42,837 nt of DNA from Bacteroidales bacterium (GTDB lineage Bacteria; Planctomycetota; Planctomycetia; Gemmatales; Gemmataceae). The notes beneath the pieces were generated by a model that did no database searches, had not been told where the DNA came from, and saw nothing but the letters and a program-made list of their open reading frames with translations. The position numbers were made by a program, and so were the translations under genes. Of this stretch, positions 8,711 to 17,767 are shown piece after piece. Every line of letters starts with the position of its first letter. Position 1 is the stretch's first letter. Location of the stretch: the NCBI GenBank assembly GCA_026931725.1, contig JAIXLE010000073.1:1-42837 (forward strand), read 5' to 3'.

Positions 8711-9805
8711 ATGCCATCGTCCCGCGCTCGGACGGAATTAACCAATCTCCCGGCGAACATTTTTGCGATTGTCATGGCCACGGGAATCGTGTCCCTCGCC
8801 GCCGGTGGATCGGGGCTTCCCACCATCGGAAATAGCCTACTCCGGCTGAACACGGTGTTGTACCCGCTTCTCCTGATCGTGTTCGGCACGCGCCTCGTCC
8901 TGGCATGGTCCGCGGTTGCGGCGGATTTCTCCAACCATGCGAAGGCTCCCGGCTTTTTCACGATGGTCGCCGGGCCGTGCGTCCTCGGAAGCCAGTTCCT
9001 GATTCTCGACGATTGGCCCGTCACGGCCACCGTGTTGCTCGGAATCGGTTTTGCGCACTGGGTCGGTTTGTCGTACCTGATGTTGCCGAACCTCATGACC
9101 GCCGAGGTGAAGCCGCCGCCGGAACGCGGGCTTTCCGGTGCTTGGCTGCTGGTCGTCGTGGGCACGCAAGCGATCAGCGTGCTAGCCAGTGTCCTCCTGA
9201 TGCGAATGGATTCGGCCCCGGACTGGGGCGTGTTCGCCTCCCTGGCCTTCTGGCTGGCCGGGAGTATGATCTATCTGTGGATTATCTCACAAATCTTCAA
9301 TCGCATTCTGTTTCTTCCCTTGGCTCCGAACGATCTCACGCCGCCGTACTGGATCAACATGGGGGCGATGGCGATTGCCACCCTGGCCGGGGCTCGCCTC
9401 GTCGGATTGTCAAACACGTCCCTTTTCCTCATGGAAATTCGACCATTTCTCATCGGAATGACGCTCTTGTTCTGGGCGACCGCGACGTGGTGGATTCCGA
9501 TTCTGTTCGTGCTGGGCATCTGGCGTCATCTGACCCGACGTATCCCGCTGACTTACGATCACAGTTACTGGGCCGCGGTCTTCCCGCTGGGAATGTACAC
9601 CGTCTGCACGCGGGCGCTGATCGACAGTATGCATCTGCCGTTCCTGGCCCCGATTGCGGATGTCTTTGTCTGGATCGCCTTACTGGCCTGGGCCGCGACA
9701 TTCACCGGGTTGATGAAGTGGCTGCTGGCGATCCTGCTACCCGTGTCGGTTCCCCCATTGGTCCCTCCGCTGGTCCCCCCAAGCGATACACACCCGACAG
9801 CCTGA
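8711..9805 (+). CDS. SLAC1/TehA (TDT) family anion channel or transporter
   Basis: The 364-residue protein has about ten membrane helices. Its start, LPANIFAIVMATGIVSLAA, matches the signature of the tellurite-resistance/dicarboxylate transporter family, which includes TehA, Mae1 and the plant guard-cell channel SLAC1. Plant members conduct chloride and nitrate. Its place two bases after the small membrane protein of the molybdoenzyme cluster suggests nitrate or nitrite movement rather than tellurite or malate, though this is inferred from context. I chose the ATG at 8711; an open frame reaching back to 8438 overlaps two genes and lacks family similarity. The ribosome site is weak, consistent with coupling to the upstream gene. 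The C-terminus is a Pro-rich PPLVPPLVPPS tail. Confidence 0.85.
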   Translation: MPSSRARTELTNLPANIFAIVMATGIVSLAAGGSGLPTIGNSLLRLNTVLYPLLLIVFGTRLVLAWSAVAADFSNHAKAPGFFTMVAGPCVLGSQFLILDDWPVTATVLLGIGFAHWVGLSYLMLPNLMTAEVKPPPERGLSGAWLLVVVGTQAISVLASVLLMRMDSAPDWGVFASLAFWLAGSMIYLWIISQIFNRILFLPLAPNDLTPPYWINMGAMAIATLAGARLVGLSNTSLFLMEIRPFLIGMTLLFWATATWWIPILFVLGIWRHLTRRIPLTYDHSYWAAVFPLGMYTVCTRALIDSMHLPFLAPIADVFVWIALLAWAATFTGLMKWLLAILLPVSVPPLVPPLVPPSDTHPTA

Positions 9806-9919
9806 ATCGCCTTCCCCAGGCTCCGGGGCAATTTCCTTCTCGGGCCGGATGTCACCTTCCCCTCCGGTTCGGGTTCCTATACTGACTCAAACTGGTTTGC
9901 GGCTTTCCCCCCGGATGTC

Positions 9920-10765
9920 ATGGCGTTCGAGACACTTACCATCGTCGGCGTGGGCCTGATCGGCGGTTCGATCGGACTGGCCGCCAAGCAGACCGGCGCA
10001 GCCCGCCGAGTCGTCGGTGTGGGTCGGGATGAACGCACCCTGGCTCGCGCTGTGGCCAGTGGAGCCATCGACTCAGCCACAACAGACGTGCGTACCGGCG
10101 TGGCCCAGGCGGATTTGGTCATCATCTGCACCCCGGTGGACCGGATCGCCGCCGATGTGCTGATGGCCGCGTCCGCCGTTCCTCCCAAGGCCGTCATCAC
10201 CGACGCGGGCAGTACGAAAGGGAACATCCTGCGTGCTTTGCACGGCAAGATGCCACCGGGGCGGGCACACTTCGTCGGCAGTCATCCACTGGCCGGGTCG
10301 GAAAAGAAGGGAGCCGCGAACGCACGGGCAGACCTGTTCGGGGATCGTGTGGTCGTGGTCACACCCTCAGACGATACCGACGCGGAAGCCACGGCCTTCG
10401 TCGAACTCTTTTGGCGGACTCTGGGTGCCCGCGTCCTGCGGATGGACCCTTTTGAGCATGATCGGGCGCTGGCCATCACCAGCCATTTGCCCCACGCCGC
10501 CGCGAGCGCCCTGGCTGCCGTGACACCGTTGGAATGGCTGGCTCTCACTGCGGGCGGGTTCCGCGACAGCACTCGGATTGCCGCCGGTGATCCCGAACTC
10601 TGGGCCGCCATCTTTGAAGCCAACCGCGAGGCGGTACTCGCCGCCACGGATCAATTTATCGAACGAATGACCGCTTTTCGGGCCGCCGTGGCTGCGGGCG
10701 ACCATGCCGCGCTGGTTCACGGGTTGGCCGAAGGGAAGAAGGTGCGCGATGCTCTGGGAAGTTGA
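9920..10765 (+). CDS. tyrA: Prephenate dehydrogenase (TyrA)
   Basis: This enzyme oxidatively decarboxylates prephenate to 4-hydroxyphenylpyruvate in tyrosine synthesis, in the cytoplasm and with NAD(P). The 281-residue length fits a single-function dehydrogenase without chorismate mutase or ACT domain. The N-terminal Rossmann motif GVGLIGGSIG (10-19) binds the dinucleotide. ICTPVD, the TDAGSTK motif and SHPLAGSEKKG (with the family's catalytic-region His) follow, and a helical dimerisation half contains SHLPH. The 3' end overlaps purL by 17 bases, suggesting coupled expression of aromatic amino acid and purine genes. Confidence 0.95.
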   Translation: MAFETLTIVGVGLIGGSIGLAAKQTGAARRVVGVGRDERTLARAVASGAIDSATTDVRTGVAQADLVIICTPVDRIAADVLMAASAVPPKAVITDAGSTKGNILRALHGKMPPGRAHFVGSHPLAGSEKKGAANARADLFGDRVVVVTPSDDTDAEATAFVELFWRTLGARVLRMDPFEHDRALAITSHLPHAAASALAAVTPLEWLALTAGGFRDSTRIAAGDPELWAAIFEANREAVLAATDQFIERMTAFRAAVAAGDHAALVHGLAEGKKVRDALGS

Positions 10766-13652
10766 AATCCGCCCCATTGGCCGGGATGCCGAGCGTGAGC
10801 GGGTCTGCGATGAATTCGATCTGCTGACGCATTCGGTTCGGGGCATGGATACGGTTTCCGCCAGTGCGCGCGGCTATCTGCTCGCGGGCGATTTGAGCTT
10901 GGCGGATGTGCGGGGACTCTGCGATCAACTGCTGCTCGATGCCGTGGTCGAACGCGGCACCATCACGGAACTGGGGGCTTCCACGACGGCGCATGCCTCC
11001 ACTGTGCTGTTCAAGCCGGGCGTGATGGACCCGGTCGCCCTCAGTGTGCGCCGAGCCGCCGGGGATCTCGGGTTGGCCGTGCGCGAAGTGCGGACTTTTC
11101 GCCGATACTTTGCCCCCGGAGTCCTTCCCCAAGCCGACCGCGATCTGCTGTTTCGCAAGGTGCTAGCCAACGAGGCGATCGAACATGTTGTCAGCGGGCC
11201 GCTGCACGCCGATCATCTGACACTCGGCCAACCGTACCGCTTCCAACTCGTGACCGTGCCGCTGCGGGAACTCGATGATGATGCCCTGGTCGCACTGAGC
11301 CAGCGTGGACAACTCGCGCTGACTCTCGACGAAATGCGGACCATCCAAACGCATTTCCGCGATCTGGGCCGTGACCCCACCGATTGCGAACTGGAAACCC
11401 TGGCGCAAACGTGGTCCGAACATTGTTCGCACAAGACGCTCAAAGGAACAATCGACTACACGGAAACAGTCCGGGGGCAAACGACCACCCGCCGCTACGG
11501 CAATCTCTTGAAGGAAACGATCTTCGCCGCGACACAGACGATCCGTCAAAACCTCGGTTCGGCAGACTGGTGCGTCTCCGTATTCTCGGATAACGCCGGG
11601 ATCGTGCAGTTCGACGATCACCATCATGTTTGTATCAAAGTCGAGACGCACAACCGCCCCTCCGCGATTGAACCTTACGGCGGGGCGAACACCGGACTCG
11701 GCGGGGTCATCCGCGATGTCCTGGGAACCGGCATGGGCGGCAAGCCGATCTGCAATACCGATGTGTTCTGCTTCGCCCGCCCGGATTTCCCGCCGGAAGA
11801 ACTGCCGCCCGGTGTGCTGCACCCGCGCCGGGTGATTCATGGAGTAGTGGCAGGCGTCCGCGACTACGGGAACCGGATGGGCATTCCGACCGTCAACGGT
11901 TCCGTGACGTTCGATGATCGTTACCTGGCGAATCCGCTCGTGTTCTGCGGTACGGTCGGGTTGATTCCGGTCGGGATGGAATGGAAGCAAGTTCACCCCG
12001 GTGATCTGATTGTGGCCGTCGGCGGGGCCACCGGGCGGGACGGCATTCACGGGGCCACATTCTCCTCACTGGAACTGACAGAGGAAAGCGAAGTCATCAG
12101 CGGCGGGGCCGTGCAGATCGGCAACGCCATCGAGGAAAAGAAGGTTTTGGATGTAATCCTCCAGGCCCGCGATCGGGGGTTGTACACCGCGATCACCGAT
12201 TGCGGGGCGGGCGGTTTCTCGTCCGCGGTGGGGGAAATGGGAGCCGACACCGGCGCGGAAGTCACACTCGAAACCGCCCCGCTGAAATATGCCGGGCTAA
12301 GCTACACCGAAATCTGGATCAGCGAATCGCAGGAACGGATGGTGTTGAGCGTGCCCCCGGACAAGTGGCCGGAACTCGAAGCCCTCTGCCGCAGTGAAGA
12401 TGTTACCGCCGCCGTTCTGGGTCGTTTCACCGACACCGGGCGGTTGAAACTCACCTACAACGGAGAAATCGTCGGCGACTTGGACATGCACTTCCTGCAC
12501 GATGGCCGACCACGGATCATCCGACAGGCCCAGTGGAGTGCGCCCGCCGTGTCCGATCAACCCGTGCGTGCGGGTGAGACGGTTTCGCCCCAGGAAGCAC
12601 TGGTCAAAATTCTCGCGTCGCTGTCCGTCTGCTCGAAAGAGTGGATCGTTCGACAATATGACCATGAAGTGCAAGCGGGTAGCGTCATCAAACCGCTGAC
12701 GGGCCTGCATCACGACGGCCCTTCCGATGCGGCCGTCGTGGCCCCGGTGCCTGATTCCTGGGTCGGCCTCGCCATCAGCAATGGGTTGAACCCACGGTAT
12801 GCCGATCTCGACCCCTACATCATGGCTGCCGCCGCGATTGATGAAGCGGTGCGGAACGCCGTCGCGGTCGGGGGCGACCCGGCACACACGGCGATTCTCG
12901 ACAACTTCTGTTGGGGGAACGTCCATGATCCGGCGATGCTCGGCGCGTTGGTCCGCACGGCCGAAGCGTGCCGGGATGTTTCGATCGCCTACGGCACCCC
13001 GTTCATCAGCGGTAAGGACAGCCTCAATAACGAATACCGTTCCGCGGATCGTCGCATCACGATTCCGCATACGCTGCTGGTCACGGCGTTGGCCCGCGTG
13101 CCGGATGTCCGCCGCTGCGTGACGATGGATCTGAAAGAACCCGGCAACCGATTACTGCTGGTCGGCGACACCCGGAACGCGTTGGGAGGCTCGCACTACC
13201 ACCTCGTGACCGGACAGACGGGCGGAACCGCCCCGATGCCGGACTTGCAGCAGGCACCACGCATTTTTGCAGCCGTGCATCAGGCCATCACGGCTGGGTT
13301 GGTGCGTGCGTGCCACGATTTGAGTGAAGGTGGACTCGCCGTCGCAGTGGCAGAGATGGCCTTCGCGGGCGGCATCGGAGCCGATGTGACGGACCTAGGA
13401 CAGTTGCCCGGAGCCGATGGGCTAACGGATACGGCTCGGTTGTTCAGTGAATCGCCGACCCGGTTTCTTTTAGAAGTACCGCCGAATCATGTGGAAGCCT
13501 GCCTCGCCCTGTTCGCGGGCTTGCCCATCCATGAGATCGGCCACACGGTGCGGGAACCACGCCTCCGCATCGCGGGAAGTGCGGGAGAATGGCTGATTTA
13601 TGCCAAGCTCTCGGAACTCAAAGAAGCCTGGCAACAGCCCCTCCGCTGGTAA
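10749..13652 (+). CDS. purL: Phosphoribosylformylglycinamidine synthase with PurS-like N-terminus, no glutaminase domain
   Basis: This enzyme makes FGAM from FGAR, ATP and ammonia or glutamine in purine synthesis. The 967-residue chain starts with a PurS-like region (about 1-160). Two AIR-synthase-type halves follow, with LAQTWSEHCSHKT, KVETHNRPSAIEPYGG, a DCGAGGFSSAVGEMG nucleotide motif, GKDSLNNEYR and CHDLSEGGLAVAVAEM. It ends without the PurQ-type glutaminase domain present in the roughly 1300-residue enterobacterial enzyme, so a separate PurQ is expected elsewhere. The usual HNHP motif reads HNRP. I chose the ATG at 10749 inside tyrA, preceded by GAAGAAGG, over the in-frame ATG at 10704 that only lengthens the overlap. 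Confidence 0.93.
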   Translation: MLWEVEIRPIGRDAERERVCDEFDLLTHSVRGMDTVSASARGYLLAGDLSLADVRGLCDQLLLDAVVERGTITELGASTTAHASTVLFKPGVMDPVALSVRRAAGDLGLAVREVRTFRRYFAPGVLPQADRDLLFRKVLANEAIEHVVSGPLHADHLTLGQPYRFQLVTVPLRELDDDALVALSQRGQLALTLDEMRTIQTHFRDLGRDPTDCELETLAQTWSEHCSHKTLKGTIDYTETVRGQTTTRRYGNLLKETIFAATQTIRQNLGSADWCVSVFSDNAGIVQFDDHHHVCIKVETHNRPSAIEPYGGANTGLGGVIRDVLGTGMGGKPICNTDVFCFARPDFPPEELPPGVLHPRRVIHGVVAGVRDYGNRMGIPTVNGSVTFDDRYLANPLVFCGTVGLIPVGMEWKQVHPGDLIVAVGGATGRDGIHGATFSSLELTEESEVISGGAVQIGNAIEEKKVLDVILQARDRGLYTAITDCGAGGFSSAVGEMGADTGAEVTLETAPLKYAGLSYTEIWISESQERMVLSVPPDKWPELEALCRSEDVTAAVLGRFTDTGRLKLTYNGEIVGDLDMHFLHDGRPRIIRQAQWSAPAVSDQPVRAGETVSPQEALVKILASLSVCSKEWIVRQYDHEVQAGSVIKPLTGLHHDGPSDAAVVAPVPDSWVGLAISNGLNPRYADLDPYIMAAAAIDEAVRNAVAVGGDPAHTAILDNFCWGNVHDPAMLGALVRTAEACRDVSIAYGTPFISGKDSLNNEYRSADRRITIPHTLLVTALARVPDVRRCVTMDLKEPGNRLLLVGDTRNALGGSHYHLVTGQTGGTAPMPDLQQAPRIFAAVHQAITAGLVRACHDLSEGGLAVAVAEMAFAGGIGADVTDLGQLPGADGLTDTARLFSESPTRFLLEVPPNHVEACLALFAGLPIHEIGHTVREPRLRIAGSAGEWLIYAKLSELKEAWQQPLRW

Positions 13653-13661
13653 TGCCTGCAC

Positions 13662-13692
13662 GGCTCCCCCAGTGACGCTCACCGGGAGAGCC
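13662..13692. terminator. Bidirectional terminator-like hairpin between convergent genes
   Basis: A 14-bp inverted repeat with two mismatches (13662-13675 against 13679-13692) encloses a CGC loop. It lies ten bases after the purL stop and includes the stop codon of the convergent membrane protein gene, so it could end transcripts from both sides. No T-run follows on either strand. Confidence 0.6.
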
Positions 13693-15643
13693 GATGACCA
13701 TCCGCGTGTTTCGGCATCAAGCCACGCAGATCGAGGACGGTGAATCCGATCTCGTCATTCACGATGCGGGGAGAATCCGGGCCGAGAATCGGATTCCATT
13801 CCCGCATCAACTGGGACTGATGTTGAGGATGGATCCCTCGGCGGTCGATCAGCAATCCCGTGAATCCGGCCAATGCCACCTGATGCAGCATTTCCCGCGC
13901 GGGCCGTTCCGCCACGGTTCGCAGCCACTCATCATTGGGCCGCCCCCGCATGGTGCCGAAACTCCAACGCACGGATTGCGTGTGTAAGTACCCCTTCACC
14001 ATATCGTAGTTGGCAATGGTGCCGGGGCTGCCGGGTTCACGATATGGGAGGGCTTCCGGGTAAGGAATGTACGGATAGCAATACACCATGCCGCCCGGCA
14101 TCAGCGCTTCCACGGCTGCGTAAAATTGTTGCTCCTTCCGATATTGTTGCGTGATTCGCTCCCGGATGTCGTCGATTCCCTGGCCTGCATAGCTGGGGTC
14201 GGCCGTGCGGAGTTGCGGGAACCAGTGGTAATCCGTTTGATCCCAAATTCCGAACACTCCCAGCAGGAAGAAAAACGGCCACCGACAGCGTGCCGCCCAA
14301 CCCGTGCGGGTGTCGAAGAACCGATCCGCCAGCCAGCAAACCGCCAGCAGACTCAGAAACGCGATGTAAATACTGATGCGGTTGTGACACCGGACCTGTG
14401 GCGAGATGAAAAAGTTGAAGAGATCGCCGAACCCGCCGACCGTGCCGAACAGGGTCGCGCACAGGGTCAACCCCGCCAGCGGTGCCCAGGGCCAGACCCG
14501 CCGCACGGGAAGCACGCTGTACGCCAGCAAGCCGACGAACCCCAACGCGGCAATCGCCCCCAAGGGATCGAATTCCGTTTCGATATACGGCATCAACGGT
14601 CGAATCGGGGAAGCGTACCGCTGGCGGATCCCCGACAAGTTCACCAACGTCTGCTGGCCGAAACGGATGTTATTATGATCGGCCACCGGAAGAACCAGTT
14701 GAATGATCTTCAGGCCGTACATCTCGGCTTCTTCCGGCCATCGTTGCGTGGGCAGAACATTCGTCCCTCGTTGCAGGTGATACACCATCGTCGGGATGTG
14801 GTGTGCCAATCCGACCAGGGCGATGCCAGCCACCATGAGGCCGCCCGCCACGGGCACTCGCCAGGTTTTCCCAGTCACCCATCCGATCACGGCGGCACAA
14901 CAGAGCAACAGACACGCGAAGAAGGCATAGTAAGCCCCCGCGGAAGCGGTCGCCACCGCGATCAGCACCGCCGTCAACGTATCCCGGTTCCACAGCGCGA
15001 ACCGATACTCCCCAGTATCCATCCGACGAAAGAACGGCAACCGTCCCTGACAAATCCACAATGCGACCATCATGGTCAGAGGAATGATGTAATATGCCGA
15101 CAGGAAATAATGAATCTCACCACGAAGATAATGATATGGCTGAAAAGCATACAAAACCCCGCCCACCCCCGCCGCCGGTAACGATAAACCGAACGAACGG
15201 AACACAAACATCGTGATAACAGTTGTGATGGGGTAGGTCAGCAGGTAAAAGACATTGAAGACCACCACCGGATCCGCAATCACCTGTCCGATGAGCCAGA
15301 TGATGCCGAAATGGAGATGGTCGATCACGGGGAAATCGTGCAGTTCCTGGATGCCCGGTGCCCCGAGTCGTTCGTTCCGCCAGTGGCTGCCCCGTTCCAC
15401 GGTGGCTTTCACGAACGGCAAAATCAGGAGGACATCGTGTTCATACTGGAACGGAACGGAGAAATCGGCCCGATCCAGACGTAATCCAAAGAAGAGGAGC
15501 CCACACGTCAACATCACGGCGCAACCGTACCCCGCGAGCGGTTGCAGACGCAGTCGCCAAGGCGAGCGGGGTGGTGCCGGGACGGCCACGGAAGGCCGAG
15601 GCGGTATCCGGGCAGGTTCGACAGTCAACGGCAGGCGATTCAT
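13679..15643 (-). CDS. Large polytopic membrane protein, possible GT-C-like glycosyltransferase
   Basis: The 654-residue protein has a Pro-rich cytoplasmic N-terminus, about twelve membrane helices (about 35-460) and a soluble C-terminal domain of about 170 residues. The first outer loop contains acidic and aromatic residues (QYEHDVLLILPFVKA, then RNERLGAPG and DFPVIDHLHFG). This is the arrangement seen in lipid-linked-sugar glycosyltransferases of the GT-C fold and in bacterial sugar translocase-like proteins, where acidic residues in loop one are catalytic. No specific family can be named with certainty. It converges on purL and diverges from the SDR gene at 15761. A role in envelope or exopolysaccharide glycosylation is an inference. 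Confidence 0.75.
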   Translation of the reverse strand: MNRLPLTVEPARIPPRPSVAVPAPPRSPWRLRLQPLAGYGCAVMLTCGLLFFGLRLDRADFSVPFQYEHDVLLILPFVKATVERGSHWRNERLGAPGIQELHDFPVIDHLHFGIIWLIGQVIADPVVVFNVFYLLTYPITTVITMFVFRSFGLSLPAAGVGGVLYAFQPYHYLRGEIHYFLSAYYIIPLTMMVALWICQGRLPFFRRMDTGEYRFALWNRDTLTAVLIAVATASAGAYYAFFACLLLCCAAVIGWVTGKTWRVPVAGGLMVAGIALVGLAHHIPTMVYHLQRGTNVLPTQRWPEEAEMYGLKIIQLVLPVADHNNIRFGQQTLVNLSGIRQRYASPIRPLMPYIETEFDPLGAIAALGFVGLLAYSVLPVRRVWPWAPLAGLTLCATLFGTVGGFGDLFNFFISPQVRCHNRISIYIAFLSLLAVCWLADRFFDTRTGWAARCRWPFFFLLGVFGIWDQTDYHWFPQLRTADPSYAGQGIDDIRERITQQYRKEQQFYAAVEALMPGGMVYCYPYIPYPEALPYREPGSPGTIANYDMVKGYLHTQSVRWSFGTMRGRPNDEWLRTVAERPAREMLHQVALAGFTGLLIDRRGIHPQHQSQLMREWNPILGPDSPRIVNDEIGFTVLDLRGLMPKHADGHRLSR

Positions 15644-15760
15644 GGATGCGGCGCAGCCTCAACTCTCACGGTATCAGAAGGCTTTTCGTTGGCGCGGTTG
15701 CACCCCCGGCGGGCGCGAACCGACAGATGCTCATTCCATTGCTAGCCAAAGGAACCACCA

Positions 15761-16660
15761 ATGTCATCCCGAACTGACTCGGATCGCCGACCGGGGATGC
15801 CCGCCGAACCCCACTCCGTTCTGATTATCGGGTGTGGCTATCTCGGCTTACGCGCTGCACGGGCGTGGCGACTCGCCGGGTGCCGCGTTCTGGCCACGAC
15901 ACGCGGCCGGGTCCAGGAATTGAACACGTTGGGAGTTGTGCCGATTCGCACGGACATCCTCGATCCCAGGAATTTCGCCACATTACCGCAAGTCGACACT
16001 ATCCTGTTCGCCGTCGGGATCGACCGCAGTACCGGGCATTCGCTGCGGGATGTTTATGTCGACGGCCTGCAAAACGTGCTGGAACATCTCAACCAGCAAG
16101 GCACAATGCCTCGGCGGTTCCTCTACGTTAGCAGCACCAGCGTTTACGGGCAGACCCACGGTGGTGATGTGTATGAAACGGATGTGACTTCTCCATTAGA
16201 ATCATCAGGGTTCGTCATTCTGGAAGCCGAACGTCTGTTACGATCCTATGATCGACATTCTATTATTCTCCGATTCGCGGGGATTTATGGGCCGGGCCGG
16301 TTGCTGCGACAGCGACAGATTCTGGCCGGGGCACCGCTGATCGGCGATGCGGAAAAATGGCTCAACCTGATTCATGTGGAAGATGGAGCCCGCGCGATCC
16401 TGGCAGCGGAATCACGGGCTCAACCCGGAGCGGTGTATAACATCACCGATGACTCCCCGGTGCGGCGACGCGATTTTTATACCTGCCTGGCCGAACAGCT
16501 CCACGCTCCCCCCGCGCAATTTGAACCGTATCCTGATGGAACCACGGTGCCGCTGGAGGCGAATCGGCGGATTCGTGGCACCAAGGCGCGAACCGAACTC
16601 GGATTCGTCCCCGTGTTCGCGGACTACACCGCCGGGATCGCGGCTTCCGTGGAAGAATGA
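15761..16660 (+). CDS. Atypical short-chain dehydrogenase / NAD(P)-dependent sugar epimerase-like protein
   Basis: This 299-residue cytoplasmic protein is an extended-SDR relative of YeeZ. A Rossmann motif IGCGYLGLR (about 23-31) replaces the classical GxxGxxG, VSSTSVYGQ supplies the Ser/Tyr region, and RFAGIYGPGR is typical of epimerases. Later motifs are LNLIHVEDGARAI and YNITDDSPVRR. The usual Tyr-x3-Lys catalytic pair is not clearly present after VYG, so activity may differ from classical epimerases. AAAGGA (15748-15753) supports the ATG at 15761. Its substrate is unknown. Confidence 0.88.
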   Translation: MSSRTDSDRRPGMPAEPHSVLIIGCGYLGLRAARAWRLAGCRVLATTRGRVQELNTLGVVPIRTDILDPRNFATLPQVDTILFAVGIDRSTGHSLRDVYVDGLQNVLEHLNQQGTMPRRFLYVSSTSVYGQTHGGDVYETDVTSPLESSGFVILEAERLLRSYDRHSIILRFAGIYGPGRLLRQRQILAGAPLIGDAEKWLNLIHVEDGARAILAAESRAQPGAVYNITDDSPVRRRDFYTCLAEQLHAPPAQFEPYPDGTTVPLEANRRIRGTKARTELGFVPVFADYTAGIAASVEE

Positions 16661-16730
16661 CCCCGTGGATGGAATGTAACTTTTGACCGCCAATGTTTGA
16701 CCGATCGATTTCTCACGTTGGAGATGATGT

Positions 16731-17681
16731 ATGCGCCGATTTTTCGGTCTGACCGTGGTGCTTACGCTGATGACCACACCTGCCCCGGCGGCGGAACTCG
16801 CACCGGGATTGACCCCGACCCGCGCAGCCGAAGGCGGGATCGCCTTGTTCGATGGAGAATCGACGTTCGGCTGGAAAGTCGATGGTTCGGCCCGCGTACA
16901 GAACGGCCAACTGATCGTGGGCGGAACGCAGGCCACGACGTTGACGACCACTTCGGTTTTTCCTCAAGCGACCGTGCAACTGGATTGCACCCCGCCACGG
17001 AAACTCGTTCACAAACCGGGTTCCGCGATCACGCTCACGGTTCCCGCCGGGCAAACCGTGACGATTCGTTCCCTGACGCTCCAACCACAAGGGATGACCG
17101 CGTTACTCAATGGCAAAGACCTCACCGGCTGGACCATCTTTCAAGATGACCCCACGAAGAACAAAGCCCAATTCACCATCACCCCACAAGGTGAACTGCA
17201 CGTCCTCGGCGGCCCAGGCGACATCCGCACCGCAAGAACCTTCGCGGATTTTGTCTTGCAAACGCAGGTCCGTACCGCCGGGCCGCATGTGAATAGTGGC
17301 ATCTTCTTCCGGTGCGTTCCGGGGCAGTATCAGAATGGGTACGAATGTCAGATTCAGAATCTGTTCCGCGAGAACGATCGCACCAAGCCTGTGGATTTCG
17401 GCACCGGGGCGGTGTATCGCCGTGTCCCAGCCCGGAAGGTGGTCCCGAACGACAAAGAATGGTTCACGTTGACGCTCATCGCCTCGGGTCCGCACATCAG
17501 CAGTTGGGTGAACGGCTACCCAGTCGTGGACTGGACCGATGAACGGCCCGCAAATGAGAACCCCCGCAAGGGACTCCGCACCGCGGCGGGCCACCTCTCG
17601 ATTCAAGGCCACAACCCGCCGATGTCCGCGGATTTGCTGTTCCGTGCGCTGCGGATTGTGGAACTGCAACCGAAGCCGTAA
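16731..17681 (+). CDS. Exported DUF1080 protein (3-keto-disaccharide hydrolase family)
   Basis: A signal peptide (MRRFFGLTVVLTLMTTPAPAAE) leads a 316-residue protein. The complete DUF1080 domain runs from about residue 123 (LLNGKDLTGWTIFQ) to the end, with NSGIFFRC, YECQIQN and the closing region. Before it lies a degenerate start of a second copy (LFDGESTFGWKVDG, about 40-53), which suggests partial duplication. Members have a concanavalin-like fold; some cleave 3-keto-glycosides, and planctomycetes have expanded this family for polysaccharide breakdown. GGAG lies just before the ATG. A hairpin follows the gene. Confidence 0.88.
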   Translation: MRRFFGLTVVLTLMTTPAPAAELAPGLTPTRAAEGGIALFDGESTFGWKVDGSARVQNGQLIVGGTQATTLTTTSVFPQATVQLDCTPPRKLVHKPGSAITLTVPAGQTVTIRSLTLQPQGMTALLNGKDLTGWTIFQDDPTKNKAQFTITPQGELHVLGGPGDIRTARTFADFVLQTQVRTAGPHVNSGIFFRCVPGQYQNGYECQIQNLFRENDRTKPVDFGTGAVYRRVPARKVVPNDKEWFTLTLIASGPHISSWVNGYPVVDWTDERPANENPRKGLRTAAGHLSIQGHNPPMSADLLFRALRIVELQPKP

Positions 17682-17707
17682 CTCACAGGCCGTCCGCTCT
17701 GGTCATT

Positions 17708-17743
17708 CCTCCCAAGACACCGGGCCATCGTGGTCTTGGGAGG
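17708..17743. terminator. Terminator-like hairpin between convergent genes
   Basis: An 11-bp perfect stem (CCTCCCAAGAC at 17708-17718, GTCTTGGGAGG at 17733-17743) with a 14-base loop lies between the DUF1080 gene and the convergent zinc-ribbon gene. A short T4 run follows some ten bases later on the plus strand. Confidence 0.65.
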
Positions 17744-17767
17744 CCGTAGGCCGTTTTGGGGATACGG

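Noticed and set aside
8905-9885. 326-codon plus-strand frame overlapping the SLAC1-like gene
   Set aside because: Another frame of the same DNA encodes a clear TDT family protein; this one is Arg/Gly-rich and has no hydrophobic pattern.
11163-12050. 295-codon minus-strand frame
   Set aside because: It is antisense to purL, which is well supported.
14126-15181. 351-codon open frame on the plus strand
   Set aside because: It is antisense to the polytopic membrane protein; rich in Arg, Gln, His and Pro, with no recognisable domain.
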